40,873 bases of DNA. It comes from an uncultured Spartobacteria bacterium. Lineage in GTDB: Bacteria > Verrucomicrobiota > Verrucomicrobiia > Chthoniobacterales > UBA6821. Below the pieces are notes generated by a model. The model made no database searches. It was not told the DNA's origin and worked only from the letters and a program-made list of their open reading frames with translations. A program made the translations under genes and the position numbers. The stretch lies in the NCBI GenBank assembly GCA_903868795.1, contig CAIPWR010000109.1:1-40873 (forward strand). Reading direction: 5' to 3'. Shown here piece by piece: positions 17,738 through 27,282 of this stretch (its first letter is position 1; every line of letters starts with the position of its first letter).

Positions 17738-17753
17738 TTTTAGAGGTCTAAAA
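17738..17753. terminator. AT-rich palindrome between convergent genes
   Basis: TTTTAGAGGTCTAAAA is a perfect palindrome lying between the 3' ends of the Ig-like gene (+) and the giant gene (-), in a 125-bp AT-rich spacer with several T-runs. It could serve as a bidirectional terminator, but the stem is short and weak. Confidence 0.35.
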
Positions 17754-17794
17754 GGATATAACAAAGTTAATCTAAAAGAGTATTTTAGGTTTTT

Positions 17795-20700
17795 TTATCC
17801 GATGTGAACGTGATATTTGGCAAAATCAGTTAAACTCAAATTATAGAGTGCTCCGATTCCAGCAAAATTCGTAGCAGTTTGAAATTGGTTATTATTATAA
17901 GTAAGTCCACCGGAATCATTGCCTCCACCCATTTCAGTGGCGCTGTTGATGCCCGTTGCATAGAGATTAGAGTATAAAACTCCGATTTGAGAGCCTACAT
18001 CGTGGTAAACGGCACCGAGATTGCTAGGCACAAGGTTAACAATATCTGTTGAATCAAGGGTAATTCCTTTGACCTCGGCGACGAGATTAACCTTGTTGTG
18101 TCCGCTACTATCGGTAGTTAATTTGTATATGCCAAAGTCGTTTTTATTTGGAATTGTAGAGCCCCTAAGATTATTTAAACCAAACGTAGTGGGCGCACTT
18201 CCAATCAGATAGGTTCCAGCCCCAAGATTGATGGTAGCACCAGTGTTAGTTCCTGATTGAGCATTTCCATTATTAATTGCATCAACGGATGATGTAGTTG
18301 CATCAATAACTGCATAATCTTCATCTGTTGCGGCGGCGGTTAATCCTAAAATCTTATAATAAGTACCGTCTGAACTACTACTGACAACTCCCACACTATT
18401 ACTTGTCGACCCTGTATAATTCGATCCGATCAGGAAGGTATCGGCTGTGCCGGTAACCGACTGAATGGTTTTGGTTGGTGGAATGAGCACAGCCCCGGTA
18501 GCATTACCAACAAGGCTGTCGAGGCCGATGCCAGTTCCAGTGGTGCCACCGACCCCACCACCATCGAGCGTGGCTCCGTATTCGTTTCCGATTAGGATAT
18601 TGCTGCCAACCTCTGTGCCTGTGAATCCAGCTCCTGAACCCAATGTCGCATTTCCAGTGGAGGTGCTGTTACCGGTTGCAAAGCGTGCGATTGGATCACC
18701 TTTTTGAAGGGTAATATTGGAAATACTCTGTCCACCGGAGGAATCACCGGATGTGCTGAGGATGTAACCGAGAGTCGCAGTCGTACCTCCTGGTAGGCTT
18801 GACCAGTAGACATCCGATCCGGTGAAAATCACAGTGTCATTGCCGCCGCCTCCAGAAATAACATCTGCATTGGGCGTTCCTGCTTGAGCAGGGGCGTAAT
18901 TATCTGTGTAGGTGTTGCCCGTTACAACGCCATTGGTAAATTTTAAAACTCCTCCAGAACTGACATAGAAAACATCATTGCCCGCGGCTCCTATCATGGA
19001 ATCTGCTCCAGCCCCTCCATCGAGCGTGGATGAAGCGGTCGCAATCAGGGTGTCTGAGTTTCCGAGGAAATTGTAGACGAATCCGCCGAGTCTTCCGTTC
19101 TGTGTCCAGTATTGACTTGGGTCGGCATTCCCCGGACCACCGGTGACTGCATTGCTCGGCGTGGGATCGGTGTCGCGATAGATGCTCACTGAGTTGGGCC
19201 CATTTAACGCATAATCAGCCAATGCTCCTGCGATGCTGTCCATGCCGGTCGCAGTTCCACCGATCAGGACGTCCCCTCCGCCGATTCCCGCGATACTGTC
19301 CCTACCGGTGGAGCCAACCAGTGTATTCTTACCACCGGTGGCATTCACATCATAGATGAAGTTATCGAGGCGGTTACCCTCGCCGAAATTCCGTGATCCA
19401 TCCAGCAGAAGTTCATCGACAAACATTCCCTGAGAGACGACTTGATCGCTGAGCTTGATGGCGCTCAGCCTGGAGACGATGAGATTATGCTGCCCTCCGT
19501 TGAGGCTGACGCCAGTAGTACCAATCCCAGCGGGGGTGCTCGGTGCAACATTCGAATAATTTACAGGGGTCTCGTTGCCGTACTTGATGCAGAGGTCAAA
19601 TCCGTTCGGGCCATTGGTAACGACTCCGTTGGAAAAGGTCGTGTCCCCATTGGAGACAAAGAAGGTGTCGCTTCCGATGCCTCCGACCATGGTGTGAAGA
19701 CCAGGATAGGTGACGCCGCCAGCGGTGTAGGAGGAGCCATCGCCATTGCCGATCTGCTGGGTGACGAAGAGGTCATTCCCGTTCTGGCCATCCATGTAGA
19801 CGGGGTAGCGATCCGCGAGTAAGGAATCGGGTTGCGTCGGAACCGGGATGGTACCGTAAGGATTGTTCGTCAGGATCGGGGCATTGCTATCATATCCGAC
19901 AAGCGCGCCGCCAAAGAGTGACTCCGCCGGCATGAACGCCCAGAGGACATCGTTACTGTTGCTCCCCTGGAGGGTGACGGGGGTGCCTGTTACTAGGCCC
20001 GTGTCAGGATCGGTTGTAGTCGGTAGAGTGAGTTGCTGGGCCGTGACACGGAAGTCGTAGCTCTGGCCAGAGGGCAGGGTGGGTAGTCCGTCTACGGTTA
20101 GGGAAGGATTCTGTGCAGTTCCTGAGAGGTCCTGCGACGTGCCGTTCACGTAGGTTTTCCAAGGGCCGAGAGTTCCACTGCCGTCATCCGTACGGTAGTA
20201 GACGGAATAACCCACCACGGTGCCGCCAGTCGTCGGTGCTGCCCAAGTGAGGGTGGTTTCCACAGCTCCGGAAGGATTGCTGTGATCGGGAATAATAGGA
20301 CCTACCTGCAGGGTGTCGAATCCCGATGGGAGGCTGCTGCCGTCATAGTTATATTCGTACTGCTGCCCCTCGGCGGTGCCATACTGCACATCAAGTCGGG
20401 TGGCATTAGGAACGGTGATTGAAAGGTTGCCCCCGGAGTATCCATCCGATGAATTGGAGTTCGGCAGGCCGTTACCAAAGCCGAGGAAGGTCGCCGGATC
20501 CGTCTGGCCTGAGTTGGCAGGGAGTGTCGGATTATTCGGGTCGATGTTCGGAAGATCAGGCGCCTGTTTGGTGACCAAGAGCGTGGCACGGTTGATATTA
20601 TTCGCGATGGAGTGGAGGTCGACCGTGGAGAGCAGTTCATTGCTTCCGGCCGCGGCGACCACAACATCGGCCTGACTGTGAACCACGAAAGTATCTCCGG

Positions 20701-23700
20701 CAGCGTTGCCGATGAGTGTGTTCGAACCGCTCGAACCGCCCAGACCATCGTTGTATCCGGGACCTCCGTCGAGGTAACTGTTGGCACCGTTTGCAACGAG
20801 AGAGTTATTGCCAGCTACGCCGATCACCCCGTTGATAAAGGATTGATCACGGGTGTCATAGGGGGCTGCGGCGTAGAGGTCGGGATTGGCATAAGTGCTG
20901 TTCACATAGCCGTAGAGGGAGGTGTTGGCGCCGTTGCCAACCAGAGTGTTGTCCCCCCCCATGCCCAGCATCAAGGCGTTGGCCGATGCTGAAGTCATGG
21001 AGTTATCGAGGGCATTCCCCACACCATATGCAGCTGAACCGAGCAGGTTGAAATATTGCAGGTTGTAGAAGGAGGTGAGGTCTGCTGATGCGAAGGAAAT
21101 TGATTTGGTGATCGAAGGAGATCCATCCGGCAGGGTGGGGGCAAACTGATTGAACTGAGTCGACTGAATCGGATCAAAGTTGACATAGGTATTCACGATT
21201 CCAACCTCGGGCGTCGTCGCGATGGGAGCAGGATTCGGAGGAATGATCTGACCCGAGACAGGATCACGCTCCAAGGAGTAGGGATTCAGAATCCTCGTAT
21301 TGCGATTGCGAACAACAAAATAGTTCAGGCCTCCATCAGCCTGCAGGGTCGAGACTCCCAAGCCACCATCGAGGGTGCTGTTCCCGACTCCGGAGAGGAT
21401 GAGATTATTTCCCGATCCTCCGATCAGGCTGTTGTTGCCATCACCTCCAACGATGGTTGCGTTTCCATTGCCTGCGAGGAGAGTGTCATTGCCTGACCCC
21501 GACTGGAGGAACTGGTTGCCTGATCCCTTGGATGCATCAAAAAGGACGGAGGGCAGATAAGGAACGAGATTGCCGTTCTGATCAAGGGTGGGAAGCGCGA
21601 CAAAGGTGTCGGATCCCACGCCGCCAATGATGGTCTGGATACCAATCGGCGTGGCATTCTGTCCGATCTGGATCAGGTTGTTACCATTGGCTGTCTTGAT
21701 GACTTGTGCTGTGCGGGCCCCGACATTAGCAAAGGAGTTGTCAGTGAGTTGGACGCCGTTCGTCGTAAACTGGATGGTGCTTCCACTCTGTAGTGTGGAG
21801 AGATTCTGAATCGTCGGCAGGAGAGTATCGCCGGGGAGGTTGTTAAGGATGTAGGTATTGGTACCGGGTCCGCCAACGAGGGTGTTCTGGGCTCCGATGA
21901 GCGAAGCGGTTCCGGAGTTGTTGAACATTCCGGAGACGATGGTGTTGTTGGCAACGACATGGGAGTAGAACGAAATGCCGGAGACTTTGTTCCCGTAGGA
22001 GTCGGTGAACGTGATGGACGAACTGAGGAGGGAGTCGGGCGCAGTCGAGATGGCTCCGGAAACGAATTCCCCGGTGCCCCCCACGACCAGATAATCCCCT
22101 TGGGTTCCGATGTAGGTGAGGGGGTTGGACTGCTGGGCCTGCAAAGCCTGGACATCGAGAGCGAGCTCGTTGGGCAGGCCTCGGTATTGCTCGTAGATAC
22201 CATTCGCTGAATTTGAAAGATTAAGCACCTGCTGGAGAGCTGTGGCGCCCTCCGCAGCGGTTGCATTCTGTCCGCCGCTAACGCTTCCAATAATGGAGAT
22301 CCCATTGAGATAACCGGTGACAAGGGTCCCCTGGCCGACAAGCGAAGAGGTCGGTTTGCTAAGCAGCAAGGTCACGGTGGCAGGTGTGCTACCCACGGCG
22401 GGATTCACCGTGACTCCCGTGATCATTGTGCCCGGAGCCAATCCATTTCCCGACACATACTGCCCCACGGCAAATCCGACGGAACCGCTGGCGCCAGCCG
22501 GTGTCGCCAATTTGATGGAGTTGGAGCCTTTGTTGGTAACGGCAAGGACATTGGCGGCCACTCCCGCCGTGATGGTGTCGGAGTCGACCCCCGACCCACC
22601 AATGATCGTGGTGATGCCACTACCCTGAAGGGATCCGACCGAGTTAACCGCGCTAATCAGGCTGGTGCCACCGGCAAGCGAGAGAACCTCCACGCCGGAG
22701 ATCCCGTTGAATGTTTTATAATCAAGAGCTGCGGGACGGGTCATGGCGATCGTATCCGTCCCTGCACCACCAGTAATCGAACCCACATTGGAGTTTTGCA
22801 GGATAAGCAGGTCGTTGCCTCCTCCGCCATTGATGGTGTCATAACCCTGCTGGCTTCCCACCAGTGTATCGTTACCGGCATCGCTTCCGATGAGACTTGT
22901 CCGTGAGGAGGAGAGGGAGGCGCTTAGGTAAGCCGAGGCAGAGGCGGCAAGCGATGGTGTAGTGCCGAATCCCGCTGTGCTGAGCGTATCGCTGTTCGGT
23001 CCGGCAATCAGGCTTTGAACTCCGGCGCGTTGTGCATTCTGCCCAAGGATCATCTGAACTGCAGGGGTGCCTTGAGTGCCAAGATCAATGACAGATCCGA
23101 TACTGGAAGTGGCGGGGCGGGCAGTTTTGGCGGAGGATGCGAGACTAAAAATGGAGTCCTGGATGGTGATTGCCGTGGCACTTGCGACGCCGAGGGTGTT
23201 GGAGGCAGATGAGAGCGTTGAGAGAGAAAGCGTATCGGAAGCAAAGGCTGCCGCCTGTGCCTGGGAGGTGATGAGCAGGAGGTTCTGGTGCGATCCGCCA
23301 ACGATGGAATCCTTGCCCAATCCCGCAACGAGGGTATTGGCACCGGAACCGCCAACCAGAGTGTTATGCTGCAATGAGGTGGATGATCCGGACTTAAGGA
23401 AGTTCGACCCCGTTCCGCCGACCAGGATGTCGCTGCCGACTCCACCGAGCAATGTCGCGGGGCCGCTCACGGCAATCAGGCTGTCGTTGCCCAAGCCGGC
23501 AACAAGAGAACTGGAGGATCCTCCTCCGAGGAGGGTGTTCCCTCCATTGGCAGCAGAACCGGAGCGCAGGGTGTTCGTTCCTGATCCGGCACGAAGAGTG
23601 GATTTGCCGATGCCGCCAACCAGGGAGTTCACGCCGCCGCCACCAATCAGGCTTTGATTGCCGCTACCAGCGTAGAGGAGGTTGTTTCCCGATCCACCGA

Positions 23701-24523
23701 CGAGAGTTGCCGCGCCATTGGCGGCCACCATGGTGCTGTTGCCAGATCCGCCCTTGAAGAAATCAGTCTGGGTTCCCGTCCCACCACGGAACCAGTTGTT
23801 ACCGGATCCACCGACCATGCTGGTGGTGGTGGCTGTCCCTGCGACAAGCGTCGTGGAGGCAGCTCCAGCCTGGAGGTAGTTGTAGTTCTGAGCGTTTCCG
23901 GTAAGAACCTGCGTGCCTCCTTGGAGCGTTCCTATGAGCCCATGGATGCCTGACGGCATGGTAATAGCGGAGGATCCAGTATGGAGCGTGTCGCTTGAAT
24001 TGCTGGAACCACCATTAGACGGAGGCGCGGGCGGCAAGGTTGGTCCTCTTGGAATAATGCATTCGATGGCAACAAGTGACCCCTCATGCGTGATCACGGC
24101 GGAGTCATCCTCGTTCAGGATGGAGGTGATTTCCTCTTCGGTGAGTTCTACGCCGCGCACGGTGGCTGAGAAGAGAGCGCCCTCGTCACCGGGGGTCTCC
24201 AAAGTATTCAGGAGGGCATCGATGTGGTGTCCGATCTCTTCAAGGAGTGCCTCGGTCTGCAGATCCGAGGGGCAGACATCGGAGAGATAGATGGTCTCGG
24301 TCTCACGAGAATACGCGGCGATCGCCGGGGAGAGGATTTCTGCAGAAAGAATCTTGATCCGAGGAAGCCAGGAAAGATCGTTATTCCGGATCCTGTTTAG
24401 GAGGGAAGCACTGGTCTCTGAAGTGGCACCGAAGATCTCCTTGAGATCAGAGGCGGCATCAGGTCGGTCAGACCATGAAGAGAGGAATGAGAGAACTTCC
24501 GTGGAGTAGGTCGGATTCAACAT
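17795..24523 (-). CDS. giant RTX-like repeat protein with N-terminal zincin-like domain
   Basis: 2242 residues from the ATG at 24523; a TTG nine codons upstream is the alternative. There is no N-terminal signal peptide, as expected for type I secretion. Residues about 55-145 form a domain containing LLEEIGHHIDALL and TPGDEGALFSATVRGVEL, like the N-terminal unit I recall from cyanobacterial RTX proteins. Long tracts of degenerate calcium-binding nonapeptides follow (GGSGN-, GGTG-, GGAG-type, often Asn where Asp is usual), about residues 180-430, 540-600, 975-1060, 1170-1280 and again toward the C-terminus. A fibronectin type III-like domain (about 1410-1495) holds LTWAAPTTGGTVVGYSVYYR. The last roughly 230 residues are non-repetitive. 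Likely a surface or secreted adhesin-like protein. The gene's 3' end is clearly AT-richer than its body. No T1SS genes are in view. Confidence 0.85.
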   Translation of the reverse strand: MLNPTYSTEVLSFLSSWSDRPDAASDLKEIFGATSETSASLLNRIRNNDLSWLPRIKILSAEILSPAIAAYSRETETIYLSDVCPSDLQTEALLEEIGHHIDALLNTLETPGDEGALFSATVRGVELTEEEITSILNEDDSAVITHEGSLVAIECIIPRGPTLPPAPPSNGGSSNSSDTLHTGSSAITMPSGIHGLIGTLQGGTQVLTGNAQNYNYLQAGAASTTLVAGTATTTSMVGGSGNNWFRGGTGTQTDFFKGGSGNSTMVAANGAATLVGGSGNNLLYAGSGNQSLIGGGGVNSLVGGIGKSTLRAGSGTNTLRSGSAANGGNTLLGGGSSSSLVAGLGNDSLIAVSGPATLLGGVGSDILVGGTGSNFLKSGSSTSLQHNTLVGGSGANTLVAGLGKDSIVGGSHQNLLLITSQAQAAAFASDTLSLSTLSSASNTLGVASATAITIQDSIFSLASSAKTARPATSSIGSVIDLGTQGTPAVQMILGQNAQRAGVQSLIAGPNSDTLSTAGFGTTPSLAASASAYLSASLSSSRTSLIGSDAGNDTLVGSQQGYDTINGGGGNDLLILQNSNVGSITGGAGTDTIAMTRPAALDYKTFNGISGVEVLSLAGGTSLISAVNSVGSLQGSGITTIIGGSGVDSDTITAGVAANVLAVTNKGSNSIKLATPAGASGSVGFAVGQYVSGNGLAPGTMITGVTVNPAVGSTPATVTLLLSKPTSSLVGQGTLVTGYLNGISIIGSVSGGQNATAAEGATALQQVLNLSNSANGIYEQYRGLPNELALDVQALQAQQSNPLTYIGTQGDYLVVGGTGEFVSGAISTAPDSLLSSSITFTDSYGNKVSGISFYSHVVANNTIVSGMFNNSGTASLIGAQNTLVGGPGTNTYILNNLPGDTLLPTIQNLSTLQSGSTIQFTTNGVQLTDNSFANVGARTAQVIKTANGNNLIQIGQNATPIGIQTIIGGVGSDTFVALPTLDQNGNLVPYLPSVLFDASKGSGNQFLQSGSGNDTLLAGNGNATIVGGDGNNSLIGGSGNNLILSGVGNSTLDGGLGVSTLQADGGLNYFVVRNRNTRILNPYSLERDPVSGQIIPPNPAPIATTPEVGIVNTYVNFDPIQSTQFNQFAPTLPDGSPSITKSISFASADLTSFYNLQYFNLLGSAAYGVGNALDNSMTSASANALMLGMGGDNTLVGNGANTSLYGYVNSTYANPDLYAAAPYDTRDQSFINGVIGVAGNNSLVANGANSYLDGGPGYNDGLGGSSGSNTLIGNAAGDTFVVHSQADVVVAAAGSNELLSTVDLHSIANNINRATLLVTKQAPDLPNIDPNNPTLPANSGQTDPATFLGFGNGLPNSNSSDGYSGGNLSITVPNATRLDVQYGTAEGQQYEYNYDGSSLPSGFDTLQVGPIIPDHSNPSGAVETTLTWAAPTTGGTVVGYSVYYRTDDGSGTLGPWKTYVNGTSQDLSGTAQNPSLTVDGLPTLPSGQSYDFRVTAQQLTLPTTTDPDTGLVTGTPVTLQGSNSNDVLWAFMPAESLFGGALVGYDSNAPILTNNPYGTIPVPTQPDSLLADRYPVYMDGQNGNDLFVTQQIGNGDGSSYTAGGVTYPGLHTMVGGIGSDTFFVSNGDTTFSNGVVTNGPNGFDLCIKYGNETPVNYSNVAPSTPAGIGTTGVSLNGGQHNLIVSRLSAIKLSDQVVSQGMFVDELLLDGSRNFGEGNRLDNFIYDVNATGGKNTLVGSTGRDSIAGIGGGDVLIGGTATGMDSIAGALADYALNGPNSVSIYRDTDPTPSNAVTGGPGNADPSQYWTQNGRLGGFVYNFLGNSDTLIATASSTLDGGAGADSMIGAAGNDVFYVSSGGVLKFTNGVVTGNTYTDNYAPAQAGTPNADVISGGGGNDTVIFTGSDVYWSSLPGGTTATLGYILSTSGDSSGGQSISNITLQKGDPIARFATGNSTSTGNATLGSGAGFTGTEVGSNILIGNEYGATLDGGGVGGTTGTGIGLDSLVGNATGAVLIPPTKTIQSVTGTADTFLIGSNYTGSTSNSVGVVSSSSDGTYYKILGLTAAATDEDYAVIDATTSSVDAINNGNAQSGTNTGATINLGAGTYLIGSAPTTFGLNNLRGSTIPNKNDFGIYKLTTDSSGHNKVNLVAEVKGITLDSTDIVNLVPSNLGAVYHDVGSQIGVLYSNLYATGINSATEMGGGNDSGGLTYNNNQFQTATNFAGIGALYNLSLTDFAKYHVHIG

Positions 24524-24768
24524 AAGGGGAAAGTTTTTAGGGGAGATCAAGGGAGATATGAGGAGAGGGGAAACTTTTCAATAAAGTAGGGAGAAAGTCC
24601 ATGCTGTCAAATGAAGATTCTTCTTTGGAGCGAATCAATATTTCAGAGATTTCTGGGACCACGGGAGGCCCGTTCATAAAATCTTCATTTTCCGGGACGG
24701 TTTCTTCACAAATCAATCAATCCGCTCCGGTTTTTTGCGGTTCCCGGGAGGTGGATTTCTTAAAGATA

Positions 24769-24796
24769 TTGATTTATCACCATATACCCATATTAT
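24769..24796 (+). promoter_or_regulatory. promoter and possible operator of the vapBC pair
   Basis: TTGATT (24769-24774), 16-bp spacer, TATTAT (24791-24796). The antitoxin ATG is at 24804, only 7 bases after the -10 box, so the transcript would be leaderless or nearly so. CCATAT occurs at 24780 and again at 24800, and CATATG is itself a palindrome, giving candidate half-sites for autoregulation by the ribbon-helix-helix antitoxin. Confidence 0.4.
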
Positions 24797-24803
24797 AAAC
24801 CAT

Positions 24804-25061
24804 ATGAAGACGACGCTTGAGTTGCCCGATGAGTTGCTGATGGAAGTCAAGGCCGTTGCGGCACGCCGTCGAACGACCATGCGATCCATCATGGAGCACG
24901 CGCTGCGCCGTGAACTAGGTGAACTGAATCCTGCGAGAAAAGATCGCTCTGCGCTCGTGGAAATGAATGCCTATGGTTTCCCAATCATTAAAAGGCAAGG
25001 GCGTGGGCGTCTCGCCAGCGAGATGGTCTATGCGCTTCAGGATCAGGAAGGGGAGGAGTAG
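24804..25061 (+). CDS. vapB: VapB-type ribbon-helix-helix antitoxin
   Basis: An 85-residue protein whose N-terminal MKTTLELPDELLMEVKAVAA and following helix MRSIMEHALRREL fit a ribbon-helix-helix DNA-binding fold, as in VapB antitoxins. The C-terminal half (ALVEMNAYGFPIIKRQGRGR) would wrap the toxin. The frame is open to 24735, but the strand that begins the RHH fold starts at the ATG at 24804. It lies 3 bp upstream of the PIN toxin on the same strand and is the expected repressor of the pair. Confidence 0.85.
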   Translation: MKTTLELPDELLMEVKAVAARRRTTMRSIMEHALRRELGELNPARKDRSALVEMNAYGFPIIKRQGRGRLASEMVYALQDQEGEE

Positions 25062-25064
25062 TCC

Positions 25065-25487
25065 GTGGTTATTCTCCTGGATGTGAATGTGCTGATTGCC
25101 CTCGGGGATCCGTTTCATGTTCATCATGATCGGGTACAGGAGTGGTTCCACCGCGAGAGAGGAAGGGCCTGGGCTACCTGCCCGATCACGGAGAATGGTT
25201 TTCTGAGAATCTTGGGTCATCCGAATTACAAGGACTCTCCGGGATCTCCCTCCAAGATGCAGGAGGTGCTCAAGGCCATCTGCTCCGCTCCCGGGCATCA
25301 ATTCTGGCCCGATGCCATCTCGCTCACGGACGAAAAATATCCTGAGCTACCCGGTTCCAAACAGCTTACGGATTTCTATCTCCTGGCTCTCGCCATCCAT
25401 TACAAAGGAAAACTTGCGACGCTTGATCGCCGGATCGATGCCTCGGTCCTTCCCGGTGGCGAGAGGGCTTATCTCCTGATTCCTTAG
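25065..25487 (+). CDS. vapC: VapC-type PIN-domain ribonuclease toxin
   Basis: A 140-residue PIN-domain protein starting at GTG (25065). The acidic metal-binding residues are in place: D6 (LLDVNVLIAL), E43 (PITENGFLRIL), D103 (LTDFYLLALA) and D121 (LATLDRRID). VapC toxins cleave tRNA or rRNA and are neutralised by VapB. The catalytic set is complete, so the toxin should be active. The gene ends 6 bp from the convergent hemL stop, leaving no room for a separate terminator. The target RNA cannot be predicted. Confidence 0.88.
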   Translation: MVILLDVNVLIALGDPFHVHHDRVQEWFHRERGRAWATCPITENGFLRILGHPNYKDSPGSPSKMQEVLKAICSAPGHQFWPDAISLTDEKYPELPGSKQLTDFYLLALAIHYKGKLATLDRRIDASVLPGGERAYLLIP

Positions 25488-25493
25488 AACGCT

Positions 25494-26801
25494 CTAATAC
25501 TTGGCTAGAGTTCGTATCATGATCCTGAATGTTTGCTCCAGTGCTTCCCTGGAGTGTGCCGTGGAGAGGAAGCCCGCCTCGTACTGGGAGGGTGCGAAAT
25601 AGATGCCGTTTTCCAGTGCGGCGTGGAAGTAGCGGGCGAAGGCGGCGGTATCACTCTTCTTCGCATCGGTGAGATTGCGGACCGGGCCCTCCGTGAAATA
25701 GAGACAGAACATGGAGCCGATACGCTGGTAGGTGAGGGGCTTGCCTTTGATCAAGATCCTCATGGACTCCTCCATCTGGGCACCAAGGGACTCGAGACGG
25801 GCCCATCCGTTGATCCTTTCCATTTCCTTGAGTTGGGCAAGACCCGCGGCCAGGGCGAGGGGATTCCCCGAGAGCGTCCCGGCCTGATAGACGGGGCCGA
25901 GAGGAGCGAGATGATCCATGATGTCGGCACGCCCGCCGAAGGCTCCCACGGGTAAGCCACCTCCGATGACCTTGCCCATGGTCGTGAGATCGGGAGTGAT
26001 TCCGAAGATCTCCTGAGCACCTCCGCGGGCAAGACGAAATCCTGTCATGACCTCGTCAAAGATCAGCAAGGCACCATGTTCAGTGCACAGCTGTCTGATA
26101 GCCTCTAGGTAGCCAGGTTCGGGAAGGTAGAGGCCGGCATTTGCTGGCACCGGCTCAAGGATGACACAGGCGATCTCGGATCCCTGATCCCGAAAGACGG
26201 CCTTCAGTGATTCGATATCATTGAAAGGAACTGTGGTTGTCAGCTCGGCCAGAGTGGCTGGAATGCCGGCACTGTCGGGCTGGCCGAGGGTGAGGGCACC
26301 GCTGCCGGCCTTGACGAGCAGGGAGTCGACATGGCCGTGGTAACACCCTTCGAATTTCACGATGCGCTCACGACCTGTGAAGCCCCTTGCCAAGCGGATC
26401 GCCGACATAACGGCCTCGGTGCCGCTATTGGTCATTCGGACTTTCTCCACGGAGGGAACCAAGCGGCAGATGGTCTCGGCCATCTCAACCTCAAGAGGAT
26501 TCGGAATGCCGAAACTCGTGCCGTGTTTGGCCGTTTCGGTGACGGCATCGATCACGACTTGCGGTGCATGACCGAGGATCGCCGGCCCCCATGTTCCGAC
26601 GAAGTCAATGTACTCTCGGCCATCGACATCGGTGATCGTGCATCCCTGTGCCTTGTTGACGAAGAAGGGCTCGCCACCAACGCCGCGAAAGGCCCGCACG
26701 GGGGAGTTCACCCCACCGACGAGACGCTTCTGGGCACGTTGCCAGAGGGAGTGGGAGAGGGTCGAAGGCTCTAGCGGTTTAGACTCTAGGTTTTTAGACA
26801 T
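25494..26801 (-). CDS. hemL: glutamate-1-semialdehyde 2,1-aminomutase
   Basis: A PLP enzyme that makes 5-aminolevulinate from glutamate-1-semialdehyde in the C5 route of tetrapyrrole synthesis. It has 435 residues, usual for the family. Conserved parts are [10 protein letters not shown] (29-38), [29 protein letters not shown] (Asp249) and [15 protein letters not shown] with the PLP lysine at 277. Unusually, codons 3-12 ([10 protein letters not shown]) lie in the left arm of the inverted repeat that bounds the neighbouring four-helix-bundle gene, and the start codon lies just inside the element. The conserved fold begins only after about residue 15, so the changed N-terminus should be tolerated. 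Confidence 0.96.
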   Translation of the reverse strand: MSKNLESKPLEPSTLSHSLWQRAQKRLVGGVNSPVRAFRGVGGEPFFVNKAQGCTITDVDGREYIDFVGTWGPAILGHAPQVVIDAVTETAKHGTSFGIPNPLEVEMAETICRLVPSVEKVRMTNSGTEAVMSAIRLARGFTGRERIVKFEGCYHGHVDSLLVKAGSGALTLGQPDSAGIPATLAELTTTVPFNDIESLKAVFRDQGSEIACVILEPVPANAGLYLPEPGYLEAIRQLCTEHGALLIFDEVMTGFRLARGGAQEIFGITPDLTTMGKVIGGGLPVGAFGGRADIMDHLAPLGPVYQAGTLSGNPLALAAGLAQLKEMERINGWARLESLGAQMEESMRILIKGKPLTYQRIGSMFCLYFTEGPVRNLTDAKKSDTAAFARYFHAALENGIYFAPSQYEAGFLSTAHSREALEQTFRIMIRTLAKY

Positions 26802-27255
26802 CTGAATGAGTGATCGGTTGCGGACACCAGCCTCAATGCTACTTTGAGAAAAGCCGCATGCGAGATCATAAAAAACTCAGGGCATTCGAGTTGGCCGATA
26901 AAGCGGCGATCTTAATTTATCGAATAACGAAATCCTTTCCTAAAGAGGAAATCTATGGATTAACCTCTCAGATGAGGCGAGCAGCGGTGTCCGTTCCCTC
27001 CAATATTGTTGAGGGATGCGCCCGTGAAAGTCGTGCCGAATACATGAGGTTTCTTGAAATCGCGTTTGGTTCTCTACAGGAGCTCCATTATCAACTCCAC
27101 CTTGCCAGGAGGCTAGGATTTCTTAGTGAAGAAGGAGCTCTGAAGGGGGATTCACTCCTTGATGAAACGGGCAAGGTGCTTGGATCCCTGATTCGTTCTC
27201 TTAGGAAAGAATGACGATGCTTCTGCAAAAACCTAGAGTCTAAAAAGCTAGAGCC
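26767..27255. repeat. inverted-repeat cassette around the four-helix-bundle gene
   Basis: A 29-bp left arm (26767-26795) and right arm (27227-27255) are inverted copies with 27 of 29 positions matching; the core is AACCTAGAGTCTAAA. They enclose 431 bp with one gene (26858-27214) and the hemL start codon. The arrangement recalls 23S rRNA intervening sequences, where the same protein family sits inside a long stem, but here it is in an intergenic region. Confidence 0.75.
26858..27214 (+). CDS. four-helix-bundle protein (IVS-encoded / S23 family)
   Basis: A 118-residue all-alpha protein of the family first seen inside 23S rRNA intervening sequences (TIGR02436 / PF05635). The signature [20 protein letters not shown] is followed by [20 protein letters not shown] and a final helical hairpin, typical of the pentameric four-helix bundle. 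I start at the ATG at 26858 ([16 protein letters not shown] is the family N-terminus) rather than at 26810. It is the only gene inside the 26767-27255 inverted repeat. The biological role of the family is not established. Confidence 0.9.
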   Translation: MRDHKKLRAFELADKAAILIYRITKSFPKEEIYGLTSQMRRAAVSVPSNIVEGCARESRAEYMRFLEIAFGSLQELHYQLHLARRLGFLSEEGALKGDSLLDETGKVLGSLIRSLRKE

Positions 27256-27282
27256 TAGAATCCTGAGCCAATCGCTTTGCGA

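Noticed and set aside
21360-24000. CRISPR array or satellite DNA
   Set aside because: The repetitive DNA is in frame within one long ORF and encodes degenerate RTX-type peptides of varying length; there are no constant repeats with unique spacers.
24601-24798. 65-codon ORF upstream of vapB
   Set aside because: It overlaps the vapBC promoter region and has no ribosome site or recognisable composition.
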